Notes: generated by a model not told the origin, from the sequence alone. Shown: positions 18,445-28,341, counted from the stretch's first letter. The stretch is DNA of 64,000 nucleotides from Bacteroidales bacterium (GCA_028690215.1 JAQVBQ010000001.1:62001-126000); one strand, 5' to 3'. Program-made: numbers and translations.

Positions 18445-18891
18445 TTAGATTTTAGTCGCCTTTCCCTGTTGTGACTCTATCTGTGCAATTGCTGACTTAG
18501 AAAATGCATGGGCTGTAACATCAAGCTTAACTGTAAGGGTACCGTTTCCAAGAATTTTAACACGGTCATTCTTAGAAATCAGACCAGCCTCGCTAAGTGT
18601 GTCGATTGTAATTGTAGTCACCCCTGCCTTCTCGCTCAGTGCTTGAAGTGTAGATAGGTTAATAGCTTTATATTCAACTTTATTAACGTTGTTAAATCCA
18701 AATTTCGGAAGCCTTCTTTGAAGAGGCATCTGACCGCCTTCAAAACCGGCCTTGCGAGAGTAACCTGAACGTGATTGCGCACCATTCATACCACGAGTGG
18801 AAGTTCCACCATGGCCGGAACCTTCGCCGCGTCCTATTCTCTTCTCTCTTCCTAAGGAACCTGTAGAGGGTGTAAGATTATTTAATTTCAT
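18445..18891 (-). CDS. rplO: Ribosomal protein L15
   Basis: L15 is a late-assembling 50S protein. The 148 aa show the Gly/Arg-rich N-terminus KRIGRGEGSGHGGTSTRGMN followed by EGGQMPLQRRLPKFGF, and a C-terminal alpha/beta domain. It precedes secY by 8 nt. Confidence 0.98.
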   Translation of the reverse strand: MKLNNLTPSTGSLGREKRIGRGEGSGHGGTSTRGMNGAQSRSGYSRKAGFEGGQMPLQRRLPKFGFNNVNKVEYKAINLSTLQALSEKAGVTTITIDTLSEAGLISKNDRVKILGNGTLTVKLDVTAHAFSKSAIAQIESQQGKATKI

Positions 18892-18906
18892 TGTAAATTC
18901 TCCTGA

Positions 18907-19089
18907 TTAGTTAATTTCTTCTACTTTCACAAGGTGTAGAACCTTCTCAATCATCCCTTTGTTTACAGGGTTGAGCTCAAGTTCAACTGACTGGCGAATC
19001 CTACGGATGCCCAAAGACGCAAGAGTCTCTGCTTGCCTTATAGTTGCGCTGTTCTTACTTTTTATCTGAGTAACTCTAACTTTTGCCAT
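18907..19089 (-). CDS. rpmD: Ribosomal protein L30
   Basis: A 60-aa 50S protein with the typical sequence MAKVRVTQIKSKN and LASLGIRRIRQSVELE. It lies between rpsE and rplO in conserved order. Confidence 0.97.
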   Translation of the reverse strand: MAKVRVTQIKSKNSATIRQAETLASLGIRRIRQSVELELNPVNKGMIEKVLHLVKVEEIN

Positions 19090-19101
19090 CTCTTGATCTC
19101 C

Positions 19102-19620
19102 TTAACCTTTAAACACTTTATTCATAGGAACTCCTCTCACACCGGCAACAGTATATGCATCGCGCATTTCAAGAAGTGCAGCAACAGTAGCCTTAACCAG
19201 GTTGTGAGGGTTTGATGAGCCTTTTGACTTAGCAAGCACATCGTGTACTCCAACTGATTCAAAAACGGCACGCATCGCACCACCGGCCTTTACTCCGGTT
19301 CCTTCAGCTGCTGGTTTCATGAAAACTCTTGCACCGCCGAATTTTGCCTCTTGCTCATGAGGAATGGTCTTTTTGTTAAGAGGTATCTTAACTAAATTTT
19401 TCTTAGCATCCTCAATGCCCTTTGATATAGCTGTAGTAACCTCATTAGCCTTACCAAGGCCATAGCCTACGACACCTTTCTCATCGCCGACCACCACAAT
19501 TGCAGCAAAGCTGAAGTGGCGACCACCCTTGGTTACCTTGGTAACCCTCTGAACTGCCACCAATCTGTCTTTTAATTCAAGATCGGTAGTCTTAACTTTT
19601 TTTATGTTTGTATTTGCCAT
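19102..19620 (-). CDS. rpsE: Ribosomal protein S5
   Basis: S5 supports decoding accuracy at the 30S mRNA entry. The 172 aa contain [40 protein letters not shown] and the C-terminal [20 protein letters not shown], covering both S5 domains. Confidence 0.98.
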   Translation of the reverse strand: MANTNIKKVKTTDLELKDRLVAVQRVTKVTKGGRHFSFAAIVVVGDEKGVVGYGLGKANEVTTAISKGIEDAKKNLVKIPLNKKTIPHEQEAKFGGARVFMKPAAEGTGVKAGGAMRAVFESVGVHDVLAKSKGSSNPHNLVKATVAALLEMRDAYTVAGVRGVPMNKVFKG

Positions 19621-19626
19621 ACTATA

Positions 19627-19989
19627 CTAGAATTTAAGACCACCTTCACGGGCGGCATCTGCTAAACTTTTAACTCTTCCATGATAGAGGTAACCACCAC
19701 GGTCAAATGATATCTCAGTGATTCCTTTTTCGACAGCGCGTTGTGCTGCAAGCTTACCTACAATCTTTGCAATCTCGATTCCGGGTTTTCCCTTGCATGT
19801 CTCAACAACCTCCTTGTCTCTGGAGCTGGCTGAGATAATAGTTATACCTTCGATATCGTTGATCAATTGAACATATATCTGCTTGTTGCTTCTGAATACA
19901 GCAAGTCTCGGTCTCTCTGGAGTACCGTTGACAACCTTGCGTATGCGGTGCTGTATCCTTTTTCTTCTCTCTATTTTATTTAAAGCCAT
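19627..19989 (-). CDS. rplR: Ribosomal protein L18
   Basis: L18 binds 5S rRNA. The 120 aa start with the basic [19 protein letters not shown], followed by [17 protein letters not shown] and [20 protein letters not shown]. It lies 6 nt before rpsE. Confidence 0.98.
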   Translation of the reverse strand: MALNKIERRKRIQHRIRKVVNGTPERPRLAVFRSNKQIYVQLINDIEGITIISASSRDKEVVETCKGKPGIEIAKIVGKLAAQRAVEKGITEISFDRGGYLYHGRVKSLADAAREGGLKF

Positions 19990-20003
19990 ATATCCTCCAC
20001 TTA

Positions 20004-20564
20004 TTATTTAGCGCTGGCCGACTTACCGGCTTTGCGACGAAGTTGTTCACCAACAAACTTAATACCTTTACCTTTGTAAGGTTCAGGTTTACGCAACGAG
20101 CGTATCTTAGCAGCTACCATACCAAGGAGTTGTTTATCAAAGCTGGTCATTGTCAAAACCGGGTTAGCTCCTTTTTTTGCTACCTCTGCAGTAGCCTTAA
20201 TCTCGTTTGGCAGTAAGAAGTGTATATCATGTGAGTATCCGAGGCTGAGCTCAAGAACCTGGCCCTTAACCTCTGCTCTGAAACCGACACCCACTAACTC
20301 TTGCTTGATAGTGTATCCTGTAGAGACACCGATAACCATATTATTGATCAAAGCGCGGTAAAGACCGTGCAGTGAACGGTGACGCGGTTGATCGGTCGGT
20401 CTGCTTACTGTTACAACATTTCCCTCAACGGCAACTGTAATATCCGGATCTACCTTCTGTACAAGTTCTCCGAGCGGGCCTTTAACCTTTACCACATTGC
20501 CCGGCTCAACCTTGAAGGTTACTCCGGCAGGAAGGTTTACAGGTAATTTTCCTATTCGTGACAT
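20004..20564 (-). CDS. rplF: Ribosomal protein L6
   Basis: L6 lies near the factor-binding site of the 50S subunit. The 186 aa comprise two similar domains and the C-terminal signature [20 protein letters not shown]. It follows rpsH by 25 nt in conserved order. Confidence 0.98.
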   Translation of the reverse strand: MSRIGKLPVNLPAGVTFKVEPGNVVKVKGPLGELVQKVDPDITVAVEGNVVTVSRPTDQPRHRSLHGLYRALINNMVIGVSTGYTIKQELVGVGFRAEVKGQVLELSLGYSHDIHFLLPNEIKATAEVAKKGANPVLTMTSFDKQLLGMVAAKIRSLRKPEPYKGKGIKFVGEQLRRKAGKSASAK

Positions 20565-20589
20565 CTGTTATCTTTTGTTAAATTTCTAA

Positions 20590-20985
20590 TTAGTATACAT
20601 AGCAGATTACTTCTCCGCCAACATTCATCTCTTTTGCCTCCTTATCGGTAATCATACCTTTAGAAGTAGAGATTACAGCTATACCAAGGCCGTTGAGTAC
20701 TCTAGGCATCTGGTCAACACCTGCATACCTTCTCAAACCAGGCGAGCTTACCCTGACAATTTTCTTTATTGCAGCCTTCTTAGTCTCAGGATGATACTTA
20801 AGGGCTATTTTGATTGTGTTGCATGGAGTACCCTCAATTAGCCTATAGCTAAGGATATAACCCTTCTCATGGAGAATACGGGTCAATTCCAACTTCATTT
20901 TTGAAGATGGAATCTCAACAACTTTGTGTCCTGCAAGATATGCATTACGCACTCTTGTCAAAAAATCTGAAATTGGATCAGTCAT
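20590..20985 (-). CDS. rpsH: Ribosomal protein S8
   Basis: S8 binds the central domain of 16S rRNA. The 131 aa show MTDPISDFLTRVRNAYLAGH and the C-terminal signature STSKGMITDKEAKEMNVGGE. The 72-nt gap before it is the longest inside the operon; its mRNA leader ends in an A-rich stretch without Shine-Dalgarno sequence, directly before the ATG. Confidence 0.98.
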   Translation of the reverse strand: MTDPISDFLTRVRNAYLAGHKVVEIPSSKMKLELTRILHEKGYILSYRLIEGTPCNTIKIALKYHPETKKAAIKKIVRVSSPGLRRYAGVDQMPRVLNGLGIAVISTSKGMITDKEAKEMNVGGEVICYVY

Positions 20986-21057
20986 TGTTTTTGTTTTTGT
21001 TTAGTACCGACACCCTGTGGATGCCCGATATCCAATAGTTTATATTTATTTAAAATC

Positions 21058-21327
21058 TTACCAGCTAGCCTTACGTACACCCGGAATAAGACCCTTGCTG
21101 GCCATTTCACGGAATTGGATACGGCTTATGCCGAAAATACGCATGTAACCCTTAGGACGGCCTGTCAGAGAACAACGGTTGTGCTGACGTACCGGGCTTG
21201 CGTTCTTAGGAAGCTTGTCAAGAGCGGCATAGTCACCGGCCTCTTTAAGAGCTTTGCGTTTTTCTGCATATTTGGCACATAGTTTAGCGCGTTTAACCTC
21301 GCGTGCCTTCATTGATTCTTTTGCCAT
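21058..21327 (-). CDS. rpsN: Ribosomal protein S14 (zinc-free long form)
   Basis: S14 of the 30S head, 89 aa, with the signature [20 protein letters not shown] and C-terminus [11 protein letters not shown]. It lacks the C-x2-C zinc pairs of the short 61-aa form, so it is the zinc-independent type. Confidence 0.98.
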   Translation of the reverse strand: MAKESMKAREVKRAKLCAKYAEKRKALKEAGDYAALDKLPKNASPVRQHNRCSLTGRPKGYMRIFGISRIQFREMASKGLIPGVRKASW

Positions 21328-21348
21328 TATCTATCTCTATTTTATAGA

Positions 21349-21993
21349 TTATTTCTTAATATTCTTGAAAGGCAAACCAAATTCACGGAGAAGTGCAAAT
21401 GCCTCTTCGTCTCTCTCGGCTGAAGTCACAAATGTAATTTCCATTCCGAAAATCTTGGTGATCTTATCAATATCGATTTCAGGGAAAATGATCTGCTCCT
21501 TTATACCTAAAGTATAGTTTCCTTTTCCGTCGAATTTCTCGTTAATACCTTTGAAATCCCTGATACGAGGAAGCGAGATGGCAATAAGCCTTTCAAGGAA
21601 CTCATACATCTTAGCCTGGCGAAGAGTAACTTTCACTCCGATAGGCATACCCTTACGAAGTTTGAAGTTTGAGATATCCTTCTTAGAATATGTCATCATA
21701 GCCTTCTGACCGGTAATTGTTGTAAGCTCCTGCTGAGCAACTTCTACAAGTTTCTTGTCCTGTGTTGCCGAACCAACGCCCTGATTGATGGTGATTTTCT
21801 CAAGAACAGGAACCTGCATGATTGATGTATAACCGAACTCCTTCATCAACTTTGCAACAATCTCGTCCTTGTACATCTTCTGCAGAGTAGGAACATATCC
21901 TTTTACTTTAACTTGAGCACCCTCTACTTTTGCCGGTGAGCTTTTTTCTGCTTTAGCTGCCTTTGGTGCTGCATTTGGTTTTGTAGTTGCCAT
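21349..21993 (-). CDS. rplE: Ribosomal protein L5 with N-terminal Ala/Lys extension
   Basis: L5 binds 5S rRNA and the P-site tRNA. The conserved domain begins near [14 protein letters not shown] and includes [13 protein letters not shown] and [14 protein letters not shown]. About 30 extra residues rich in Ala, Lys and Pro precede it (starting [20 protein letters not shown]), giving 214 aa instead of about 180. The ATG shares a base with the rplX stop (TAATG), supporting this start over an internal one. A similar low-complexity tail occurs at the other end of L17. Confidence 0.95.
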   Translation of the reverse strand: MATTKPNAAPKAAKAEKSSPAKVEGAQVKVKGYVPTLQKMYKDEIVAKLMKEFGYTSIMQVPVLEKITINQGVGSATQDKKLVEVAQQELTTITGQKAMMTYSKKDISNFKLRKGMPIGVKVTLRQAKMYEFLERLIAISLPRIRDFKGINEKFDGKGNYTLGIKEQIIFPEIDIDKITKIFGMEITFVTSAERDEEAFALLREFGLPFKNIKK

Positions 21994-22316
21994 TATTTAA
22001 TCTCCTCTCCAGATTTTTTCGCGTAACGAACTAATTTCCCTTTATCATTCAAACGACGGCCGATACGAGTAGGGCCACCTTTAGCAGGATCTACAACCTG
22101 AAGGTTTGAGATATGTACGCCTGCCTCTTGTTTGATAATACCACCCTGAGGGTGTTTAGCATTTGGTTTTGTGTGTTTGCTGACCATGTTGATTCCCTCA
22201 ACGATGGCACGGTTATCTTCTGTGATTATCTCAAGTACCTTACCGGTTTTACCGCGGTCGTTACCTGCATTCACATACACCAGATCACCTTTTTTAATAT
22301 GTAATTTCTTATTCAT
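21993..22316 (-). CDS. rplX: Ribosomal protein L24
   Basis: L24 is an early assembly protein of the 50S subunit. The 107 aa contain the KOW motif [20 protein letters not shown] and the segment [20 protein letters not shown]. Its stop overlaps the rplE start. Confidence 0.98.
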   Translation of the reverse strand: MNKKLHIKKGDLVYVNAGNDRGKTGKVLEIITEDNRAIVEGINMVSKHTKPNAKHPQGGIIKQEAGVHISNLQVVDPAKGGPTRIGRRLNDKGKLVRYAKKSGEEIK

Positions 22317-22333
22317 ATCCTTTATACCTTTAT

Positions 22334-22699
22334 TTATAAAACCTCCGGTGCTAAAGATACAATCTTCATATAGTTGTCACGCAACTCTCTGGCAACTGGC
22401 CCAAAGATACGGGTACCGCGGACCTCACCCTGATTGTTCAACAACACACATGCATTGTCATCAAAGCGGATATATGAGCCATCCGGACGGCGTATTTCCT
22501 TCTTTGTGCGGACGATGACTGCTTTTGAAACAGTTCCCTTCTTTGCATCACCACCAGGGATTGCACTTTTAACGGCAACAACAATTTTATCACCAACTCC
22601 GGCATAGCGGCGACGGGTACCACCCAGAACACGGATACAAAGAACTTCCTTTGCCCCGCTGTTATCTGCCACCAATAATCTCGATTCTTGCTGTATCAT
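22334..22699 (-). CDS. rplN: Ribosomal protein L14
   Basis: L14 lies at the subunit interface. The 121 aa show [37 protein letters not shown] and the C-terminal [20 protein letters not shown]. It follows rpsQ by 3 nt. Confidence 0.98.
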   Translation of the reverse strand: MIQQESRLLVADNSGAKEVLCIRVLGGTRRRYAGVGDKIVVAVKSAIPGGDAKKGTVSKAVIVRTKKEIRRPDGSYIRFDDNACVLLNNQGEVRGTRIFGPVARELRDNYMKIVSLAPEVL

Positions 22700-22702
22700 G
22701 GC

Positions 22703-22957
22703 TTATTTAACTTTTTCTACAATTTCTACTAGTCTCCAGCGTTTGGTTTTACTCAAAGGACGAGTCTCCATGATGCGAACTGTATCTCCTTCGCTGCATT
22801 CGTTTTTCTCGTCATGAGCAACAAACTTAGTGGTTTTATTCACGAACTTGCCGTAAATAGGGTGTTTTACTTTTCTCTTTACAGCAACAATGATAGATTT
22901 TTCCATCTTATTGCTTACCACTACACCTACTCTTTCTTTACGAAGATTTCTTTCCAT
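22703..22957 (-). CDS. rpsQ: Ribosomal protein S17
   Basis: A primary 16S rRNA-binding OB-fold protein of 84 aa, with [20 protein letters not shown] and the motif [20 protein letters not shown]. It lies between rpmC and rplN. Confidence 0.98.
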   Translation of the reverse strand: MERNLRKERVGVVVSNKMEKSIIVAVKRKVKHPIYGKFVNKTTKFVAHDEKNECSEGDTVRIMETRPLSKTKRWRLVEIVEKVK

Positions 22958-22960
22958 GAC

Positions 22961-23158
22961 CTATTTGTCCTTGTTTTCCCTTTGGCTCAATATTGTGAGC
23001 ATCCTGGCTATATTTCTTCTTGATTTTTTTATCTGAGACAAATCATCTAATGGAGAAATTGCATGATTCATCTTTGTACGGATAAGGCTGGCCTTTTCTG
23101 CTTCAATGCGCTCTCTAAGGTCATTTACGGATAATTCTCTTACCTCTTTTGTTTTCAT
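22961..23158 (-). CDS. rpmC: Ribosomal protein L29
   Basis: A 65-aa two-helix protein at the exit tunnel of the 50S subunit, with MKTKEVRELSVNDLRERIEA and the C-terminal IKKSRRNIARMLTILSQREN. It lies between rplP and rpsQ. Confidence 0.97.
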   Translation of the reverse strand: MKTKEVRELSVNDLRERIEAEKASLIRTKMNHAISPLDDLSQIKKSRRNIARMLTILSQRENKDK

Positions 23159-23175
23159 CTTATTTCTGCATTAAA

Positions 23176-23595
23176 TTATTCAGTATAATCTCTACGAACT
23201 ACAAATTTTGTAATTACAGGAAGTTTCTGAGCTCCAAGACGGAGTGCCTCTTTAGCAATCTCCAATGGAACTCCTTCTGCCTCAATTAGCATACGGCCCG
23301 GAGTAATAGGGCAAACGAAACCTTCCGGTGCTCCTTTTCCTTTACCCATACGAACCTCAGCAGGCTTCTTTGTAAATGGTTTATCAGGGAAAACGCGGAT
23401 CCATATCTGACCCTCACGTTTCATGTATCTTACTACGGCCTGACGGGCAGCCTCGATCTGTTGACCTGTAAGCCAACAAGACTCAGTAGTCTTAATACCG
23501 AAGGACCCAAATGAAAGCTGATTGCCTCTTTGTGCAATTCCTTTCATGCGGCCTTTCTGCTGCCTTCTGAATTTGGTTTTTTTTGGTTGTAACAT
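23176..23595 (-). CDS. rplP: Ribosomal protein L16
   Basis: L16 helps form the A site of the 50S subunit. The 139 aa show [20 protein letters not shown] and [20 protein letters not shown]. It is the first gene of this operon. In most genomes rpsC stands directly upstream, but here there are 168 nt of non-coding leader and then a dipeptidase gene, with a strong promoter in between. Confidence 0.98.
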   Translation of the reverse strand: MLQPKKTKFRRQQKGRMKGIAQRGNQLSFGSFGIKTTESCWLTGQQIEAARQAVVRYMKREGQIWIRVFPDKPFTKKPAEVRMGKGKGAPEGFVCPITPGRMLIEAEGVPLEIAKEALRLGAQKLPVITKFVVRRDYTE

Positions 23596-23633
23596 TGCTT
23601 TTTTACAGTTTAACGATAACAGTAAATATGTTT

Positions 23634-23666
23634 TTAATGCTTTGGTCTAACTTTTTTAAGAGTCAT
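23634..23666 (-). other. Possible 10-codon leader ORF upstream of rplP
   Basis: In the rplP leader an ATG preceded by AGAGAG opens a frame encoding [10 protein letters not shown] and then TAA. It ends 38 nt before rplP. It could be chance or a leader peptide; nothing else in the sequence supports translation. Confidence 0.25.
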
Positions 23667-23717
23667 CTCTCTGTTTCTCAATCAAATACGCAATATGATT
23701 GCATTTCTAACGGGTTG

Positions 23718-23747
23718 CAAATATACCAAAAAAATCAAACGTGCAAA
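23718..23747 (-). promoter_or_regulatory. Promoter of the rplP-rplQ operon
   Basis: On the minus strand TTTG (23747 to 23744) is followed after 18 bp by TATATTTG (23725 to 23718), a perfect fit to the Bacteroidota consensus. The transcript would start near 23712, giving a leader of about 115 nt before rplP. Confidence 0.75.
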
Positions 23748-23763
23748 AATAACTGAAAAAAAA

Positions 23764-24840
23764 TTACTTAGAATGAGCTCTTAAGATTCTCAGAAGGTTC
23801 TCTCCCCAGAAAAATCTTAGCTCTCTTTTTGAATATCCTCTTTTAAGAAGTTCGATAGTCAGGTTTTTCATTTTTGCGGCTGTCTCCATTCCGACGACTC
23901 CGCCACCCCCGTCAAAGTCGGTACCGATACCGACATGTTTTATACCTACGAGAGATCTGACATAATCAATATGATCAGCAATATCTTTAACTGTAACTTC
24001 GCTCTTAGGCTTATTAGAGAGGAAAAAACGTCCGGTAGCCACCTGTATCAGTCCACCTTTGGCAGCAATAGCCCGTATCTCATCATCAGTAAGATTCCTC
24101 TTATGATTCTTGATTGAATATACTCCAGAATGACTTGCCACGATAGGAAGTTTACTTGCCTCAAGCACATCTGCAAGAGTCTGCGATGAAGCATGAGATA
24201 CATCTATGATAATTCCCAGTCTGTTCATCTCTTCCACCACCTTATAACCAAACGGTGACAAGCCTCCGTGTTCAGCCACAGAGTCCATTGATGCGTCACA
24301 GATTTCATTATTGTAGTTATGGCAAATAGTGACAGCTCTTACCCCATAGCGGTAGAATCTCTCAACCCGGGATATCTCTTTGCCAAATGGGTATCCGTTC
24401 TCAAGAGCAAGTACAACAGAGACCTTTCCGGCTCTCTTATTACTCCTGATATCCTCAGCATCATAGGCAATCCTTGCCATGTCACTGTTTTCCACATAGC
24501 TTTTAAACCTCAATAGTTGATCTGTAACATAAAAGTTTGCCTCTTTGTCGGATGCCTCATCTCTTGGCCCCTGCCCTATATATATTGCAAAAAATGCTGC
24601 ATCAAGGCCCCCCTCGAGCATATATGGAAATGTCACCTGCCCTTTTGCAACTGTTCTTTTTGCATCGGGGTCATTGAAATTAAGAGCCGTATCATTGTGA
24701 GTATCTATCGTTATCACTCTTCTGTGAATCCTTTCTGCTTTTTTAACATAGCTGCTATCCTTGTCCGACTGAGCCTGCAGCTGGAGGGGAATAATAGCAG
24801 ACATGGCCACTATCAGTGATTTTACAAATACTCTGTACAT
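23764..24840 (-). CDS. Secreted dipeptidase, peptidase family M19
   Basis: A 358-aa membrane-dipeptidase (renal dipeptidase) family protein that would cleave dipeptides in the periplasm with two zinc ions. A signal peptide ends near LQLQAQ (residue 24). The zinc site is visible: IDTHNDTALNF, then the bridging Glu in LALENGYPFG, DVSHASSQT, ASHSGV, and GIGTDFDGGGG. The size is normal. Its stop lies only 17 nt before the promoter of the ribosomal operon on the same strand; no clear terminator separates them, so some read-through is possible. Confidence 0.9.
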   Translation of the reverse strand: MYRVFVKSLIVAMSAIIPLQLQAQSDKDSSYVKKAERIHRRVITIDTHNDTALNFNDPDAKRTVAKGQVTFPYMLEGGLDAAFFAIYIGQGPRDEASDKEANFYVTDQLLRFKSYVENSDMARIAYDAEDIRSNKRAGKVSVVLALENGYPFGKEISRVERFYRYGVRAVTICHNYNNEICDASMDSVAEHGGLSPFGYKVVEEMNRLGIIIDVSHASSQTLADVLEASKLPIVASHSGVYSIKNHKRNLTDDEIRAIAAKGGLIQVATGRFFLSNKPKSEVTVKDIADHIDYVRSLVGIKHVGIGTDFDGGGGVVGMETAAKMKNLTIELLKRGYSKRELRFFWGENLLRILRAHSK

Positions 24841-24875
24841 AGATTGGTTGATTAACTCTTTTTAGTGATTTTGAA

Positions 24876-24883
24876 CAAAATTA
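24876..24883 (-). promoter_or_regulatory. Predicted -7 element for the dipeptidase gene
   Basis: TAATTTTG on the minus strand fits TAnnTTTG, 36 nt before the dipeptidase ATG in the divergent intergenic region. No -33 element is evident. Confidence 0.35.
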
Positions 24884-24943
24884 ATAATTTATTGTAATTT
24901 GGTCTAATTATTGAATATCCCCATTTCAGAGTAAAAACAATAT

Positions 24944-25570
24944 ATGTCAGTGACTAAAGTAAGGATGATTGCTCTCTCCGTTATCATGAGCATGACTTTT
25001 GCCTCCGGTTATTCTCAAACAAAAGGATATCTTCTGGGATACAAAATCGAAGGCAGGGACACTGTATATCAGATCAAGATAAGAGATTTCTACTTCTTCT
25101 CCAGACCTGACAACAGGATGAAGAACAGAGACTGGAAAGAGTACTACAGATTGATCTACAACTTCAAAAAGACATATCCCTATGCACTTATTGCAAAAGA
25201 TAAAATTCTTGAAGCGGACAGTATTATAGCCACTTCAGATTTCAATGCAAGGGAGAGGGAGAGATTTATCAAGGAGTTTGAGAACAACCTCTTCAAAGAG
25301 TTTGAGAAGCCACTCAGAAACATGTCCTATTCACAAGGTAAACTTCTGCTTCGTCTGATAGACCGTGAGGTAGGCCAAAGCTCATACTATATAATCAAGA
25401 GCTACAGAGGAGGCGTTACCGCGGTTTTCTGGCAGGGAATTGCAAGACTGTTCGGCAGCGACCTAAAACAGCCATACGACAAATACGGAAAGGACAGGGC
25501 TACGGAGGATCTGGTCAGGATGTACAATAACGGATCGTTTGACTACCTCTACTATTCACTATTCAACTAG
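24944..25570 (+). CDS. DUF4294 domain-containing secreted protein
   Basis: A 208-aa protein with an N-terminal signal peptide (cleavage near ASGYSQ, residue 25). The segment YYRLIYNFKKTYPYALIAKD and the C-terminal AVFWQGIARLFGSDLKQPYD are typical of DUF4294, a Bacteroidota family without known function. It is transcribed alone, divergent from the dipeptidase gene, and its last 4 nt overlap the end of lpxH on the other strand. Confidence 0.8.
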   Translation: MSVTKVRMIALSVIMSMTFASGYSQTKGYLLGYKIEGRDTVYQIKIRDFYFFSRPDNRMKNRDWKEYYRLIYNFKKTYPYALIAKDKILEADSIIATSDFNARERERFIKEFENNLFKEFEKPLRNMSYSQGKLLLRLIDREVGQSSYYIIKSYRGGVTAVFWQGIARLFGSDLKQPYDKYGKDRATEDLVRMYNNGSFDYLYYSLFN

Positions 25571-26328
25571 CAACCAGACATCCAGGTCATTTCATCTTTC
25601 CTGGCATCATAGCACAAATACTCACATCCGTAAATCCATGCACCTAATATATAGAAGCCGGCTCCCAAAGGAGTCTTGTTATTTCCGGGGGTATGCAGAT
25701 GTCCGAAAATAAAAAAATCTATCTTTTCTGCCTTTTCGAAATCTGAGGCATACTTATAAAGTGGCTCATTCACACCTCTGAATTCCAATAGGGAATAATT
25801 CGAGAGTTTTCGTGTTGTAGACCATTTAGTCGCAATAGGGAATATCCATCTTGGATGTACTCCGGCAAGCATTTTCTGAAGAAACGGTGATCTAAAAAGT
25901 CTCTTGAGCATCAGGTGTGATTTTTCAGCCCCAGTCAACTCATCTCCATGAGCAAGACAGAACTTTCTGTCTCCTATGGAGAGTACCGAAGGCTCCCCAA
26001 GAATCCTTAAACCTGTCTCTTTTTCAAGATACCCGAATGTCCACATATCATGATTACCTCTTAAGAAGTACACTTCGACACCATTGTCTGTCAGTTGTGA
26101 TATAGCTCCGAGAACTCTTGTAAATCCTTTCGGAACAACATATTTGTATTCGAACCAGTAGTCAAAGATATCTCCCAGAAGATAGAGCGCCTTTATTTCG
26201 GAAGGAAGTCCTCTCAAAAACCGGACAAACCTCTCCTCTCTCTGGTCAGCATCATAAGCACTTAAGCCCAGATGTACATCTGAGACAAAATAGTGCAGAT
26301 ATCTCTCAACTGACGGCATATCAGACAA
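25567..26328 (-). CDS. lpxH: UDP-2,3-diacylglucosamine diphosphatase
   Basis: LpxH hydrolyses UDP-2,3-diacylglucosamine to lipid X in lipid A synthesis, as a peripheral inner membrane enzyme. The 253 aa show the calcineurin-like metal motifs: [31 protein letters not shown] and FGHLHTPG. The start overlaps the end of uppP by 8 nt. It is the last gene of the run ftsX, DUF3098, uppP, lpxH, all envelope genes. Confidence 0.93.
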   Translation of the reverse strand: MSDMPSVERYLHYFVSDVHLGLSAYDADQREERFVRFLRGLPSEIKALYLLGDIFDYWFEYKYVVPKGFTRVLGAISQLTDNGVEVYFLRGNHDMWTFGYLEKETGLRILGEPSVLSIGDRKFCLAHGDELTGAEKSHLMLKRLFRSPFLQKMLAGVHPRWIFPIATKWSTTRKLSNYSLLEFRGVNEPLYKYASDFEKAEKIDFFIFGHLHTPGNNKTPLGAGFYILGAWIYGCEYLCYDARKDEMTWMSGC

Positions 26329-27112
26329 TTTGTGAATATATTATACAGCCTATACCTATTATTGCACAGTATATTGCAAATCCGAGCAATTTAGTTTTCT
26401 TGACAAGAGCAATCATAATCTTGCAGGCAAGAAGTCCGGAAACGAACGCAGATACAAATCCAAGCGAAAGGTTAAGTGGATCCAGTCCACTCTTTGATGC
26501 GGCAAATTCGCCTGATACAAGATCCAGAAAAGCCTCCCCCAGGATAGGGACAAGAACCATCAGAAAAGAGAACTTGGCAATCTGATCTTTTTTAACACCC
26601 AGCATCATACCTGTGGCGATTGTTGATCCGGAGCGTGACAGTCCCGGAAGTACTGCGACAGCCTGTGCTATTCCAATAATCATCGCACTCTTATATGAGA
26701 GCTCCCTCTCTTTTGGCTTAACATAATTAGAGACAGAAAGCAGCAGAGCAGTTCCTATAAGGCATATGCCCACAATTAGCAACCCGGAGCCGAAAACAGC
26801 CTCTACCTGATCCTTGAACAACAGCCCTACGATCATCACCGGAATCATTGATACCACAATCTTGAAGATATAGTCTGTCTCAGGATTCATCCTGAATTTG
26901 AAGAGCCCGGCAAGCAACTGCATGATCTCCTTTCTGAAAACGACAAGAGTACTAAGCACTGTTGCAGCATGGACTGCAATCTCGAAACTGAGGTCCGGAG
27001 TTGTCACCCCCAGTACCTCTTTTCCTATTGTCAGGTGTCCGCTGCTGCTTACAGGCAGGAACTCTGTGAGACCCTGCAGCAATCCCAGCAAAATCGAGTC
27101 TAAAGCTGTCAT
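26321..27112 (-). CDS. uppP: Undecaprenyl-diphosphatase
   Basis: This BacA-type membrane enzyme (263 aa) dephosphorylates undecaprenyl diphosphate to recycle the lipid carrier of cell wall synthesis. The two signature motifs are present: [14 protein letters not shown] near residue 14 and [18 protein letters not shown] near residue 155. Several hydrophobic segments fit the family. It overlaps the DUF3098 gene by 4 nt. Confidence 0.95.
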   Translation of the reverse strand: MTALDSILLGLLQGLTEFLPVSSSGHLTIGKEVLGVTTPDLSFEIAVHAATVLSTLVVFRKEIMQLLAGLFKFRMNPETDYIFKIVVSMIPVMIVGLLFKDQVEAVFGSGLLIVGICLIGTALLLSVSNYVKPKERELSYKSAMIIGIAQAVAVLPGLSRSGSTIATGMMLGVKKDQIAKFSFLMVLVPILGEAFLDLVSGEFAASKSGLDPLNLSLGFVSAFVSGLLACKIMIALVKKTKLLGFAIYCAIIGIGCIIYSQIV

Positions 27113-27360
27113 TTTTCTTTAGGGGTATACATAATTGCAAAGATTTCAACAGCCACTCCTGCAAGTATAAAAAGTGGCGCGAGTACAATCCTCCTGAAGC
27201 TGAACATCTCCTCTCCCGTAAATACTGAAGGGTCAGTAGTACCGCCACCGGTCATCAGGGCATAGCCTGCAAGCATCAATACCACTCCTGCTACAACAAA
27301 GATTATATTCCTATATGGAATTGCAAACTTTCCTTGTTCCTCTTTTGTCATCTTTTCCAT
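27109..27360 (-). CDS. DUF3098 domain-containing small membrane protein
   Basis: An 83-aa protein with two membrane segments ([18 protein letters not shown] and [18 protein letters not shown]) separated by a short loop, the DUF3098 pattern. The family is known from Bacteroidota, where it sits between ftsX and uppP as here. The function is unknown; the setting suggests a role in envelope growth or division. Confidence 0.85.
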   Translation of the reverse strand: MEKMTKEEQGKFAIPYRNIIFVVAGVVLMLAGYALMTGGGTTDPSVFTGEEMFSFRRIVLAPLFILAGVAVEIFAIMYTPKEK

Positions 27361-27368
27361 AACAATAT

Positions 27369-28247
27369 TTAATAATAAATCTCATCGGCAGAGACCGAGA
27401 GAAGCTTGTTTACTACTATCCAGGTGCTTATAACACAAATGGTAATACCGGCAAGAATCACGCCAACCAGAACCAGTGCTATCAACTTCATGTCAAAAAT
27501 TACAAAAAGTTGGTTTATATCTCTCTTCACTACAAACAGAGCAACTACCAGCATTATAGAAGAGATTACACCGGCAATCATACCCTGATATATTCCTTGC
27601 CTTAAGAACGGTTTCCTGATAAATGACCTCTTTGCTCCCACAAGTTTCATTGTTTGTATTGTGAACCTTTTGGAATATACGTTCAGCCTAACCGTATTGT
27701 TTATCAAGACAAATGATATAAAGAGAAGCAGCACCAGCACAATACTCAAAACCACTCCTACCTTCTCCAGATTTTGATTTATGACTTTCACTAAAGACTC
27801 CTGGTAGGCAACCTCCCTCACATCCGGCATTTCTGAAAGCTTTGCTGTTATAGTTTTAAGACTGTCCGATTCGAGATATTCAGCTTTGAGGTAGAGATCT
27901 ACAGATAGAGGAATGGGATTCACGTCAAAAACCTCCAGGAAGTCCTCCCCCAACATTTTACTCATCTCCTCTGCCCCTCTCTCTTTCGACACGAATTCCG
28001 CCCTCTTTACGTAACTCTCCTTCTCTATTATTTTCAGAAAACTCTGTGCCTCTGAATCAGGAGTGCCCTTATCAAAGATTACTGAAACTCTTATGTTCTC
28101 TTTAAAATAGCTTGATACAGCACTGGCATTGACAGCCAGTACTCCGAGAACTCCCACAATCAATAAGACAAGTGAAATGCTTATTATTGAGGAAAGATAC
28201 GAGTGAAGCAGCCTTCTGAAAATTACGCCTTTTTCCTTTTTCTTCAT
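27369..28247 (-). CDS. ftsX: FtsX-like cell division permease
   Basis: FtsX with the ATPase FtsE forms an ABC-type complex that activates peptidoglycan hydrolases at the septum. The protein (292 aa from this start) has one N-terminal membrane segment, an extracytoplasmic domain (about residues 50-170) and three C-terminal segments. The core includes NTVRLNVYSKRFTIQTMKLV and KRSFIRKPFLRQGIYQGM. An ATG 12 nt further up (28259) falls at the predicted transcription start, so MKKKEKGVIF at 28247 is preferred. No ftsE gene is next to it. Confidence 0.88.
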   Translation of the reverse strand: MKKKEKGVIFRRLLHSYLSSIISISLVLLIVGVLGVLAVNASAVSSYFKENIRVSVIFDKGTPDSEAQSFLKIIEKESYVKRAEFVSKERGAEEMSKMLGEDFLEVFDVNPIPLSVDLYLKAEYLESDSLKTITAKLSEMPDVREVAYQESLVKVINQNLEKVGVVLSIVLVLLLFISFVLINNTVRLNVYSKRFTIQTMKLVGAKRSFIRKPFLRQGIYQGMIAGVISSIMLVVALFVVKRDINQLFVIFDMKLIALVLVGVILAGITICVISTWIVVNKLLSVSADEIYY

Positions 28248-28263
28248 AGCTTTTAACAACTTC

Positions 28264-28271
28264 CAAAGATA
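28264..28271 (-). promoter_or_regulatory. Predicted -7 element for the ftsX operon
   Basis: TATCTTTG on the minus strand fits TAnnTTTG and lies 17 nt before the chosen ftsX ATG. A -33 element is not clear. Confidence 0.4.
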
Positions 28272-28300
28272 TATATTTCCTCCAAATTAAATAAATTTAT

Positions 28301-28308
28301 TACCTTTG
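28301..28308 (+). promoter_or_regulatory. Predicted -7 element for the glycogen-synthase-like gene
   Basis: TACCTTTG fits TAnnTTTG and lies 33 nt before the ATG at 28342. Confidence 0.45.
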
Positions 28309-28341
28309 TAATCAAATCGCCTTTAAAAACAAGCTAGTAAA

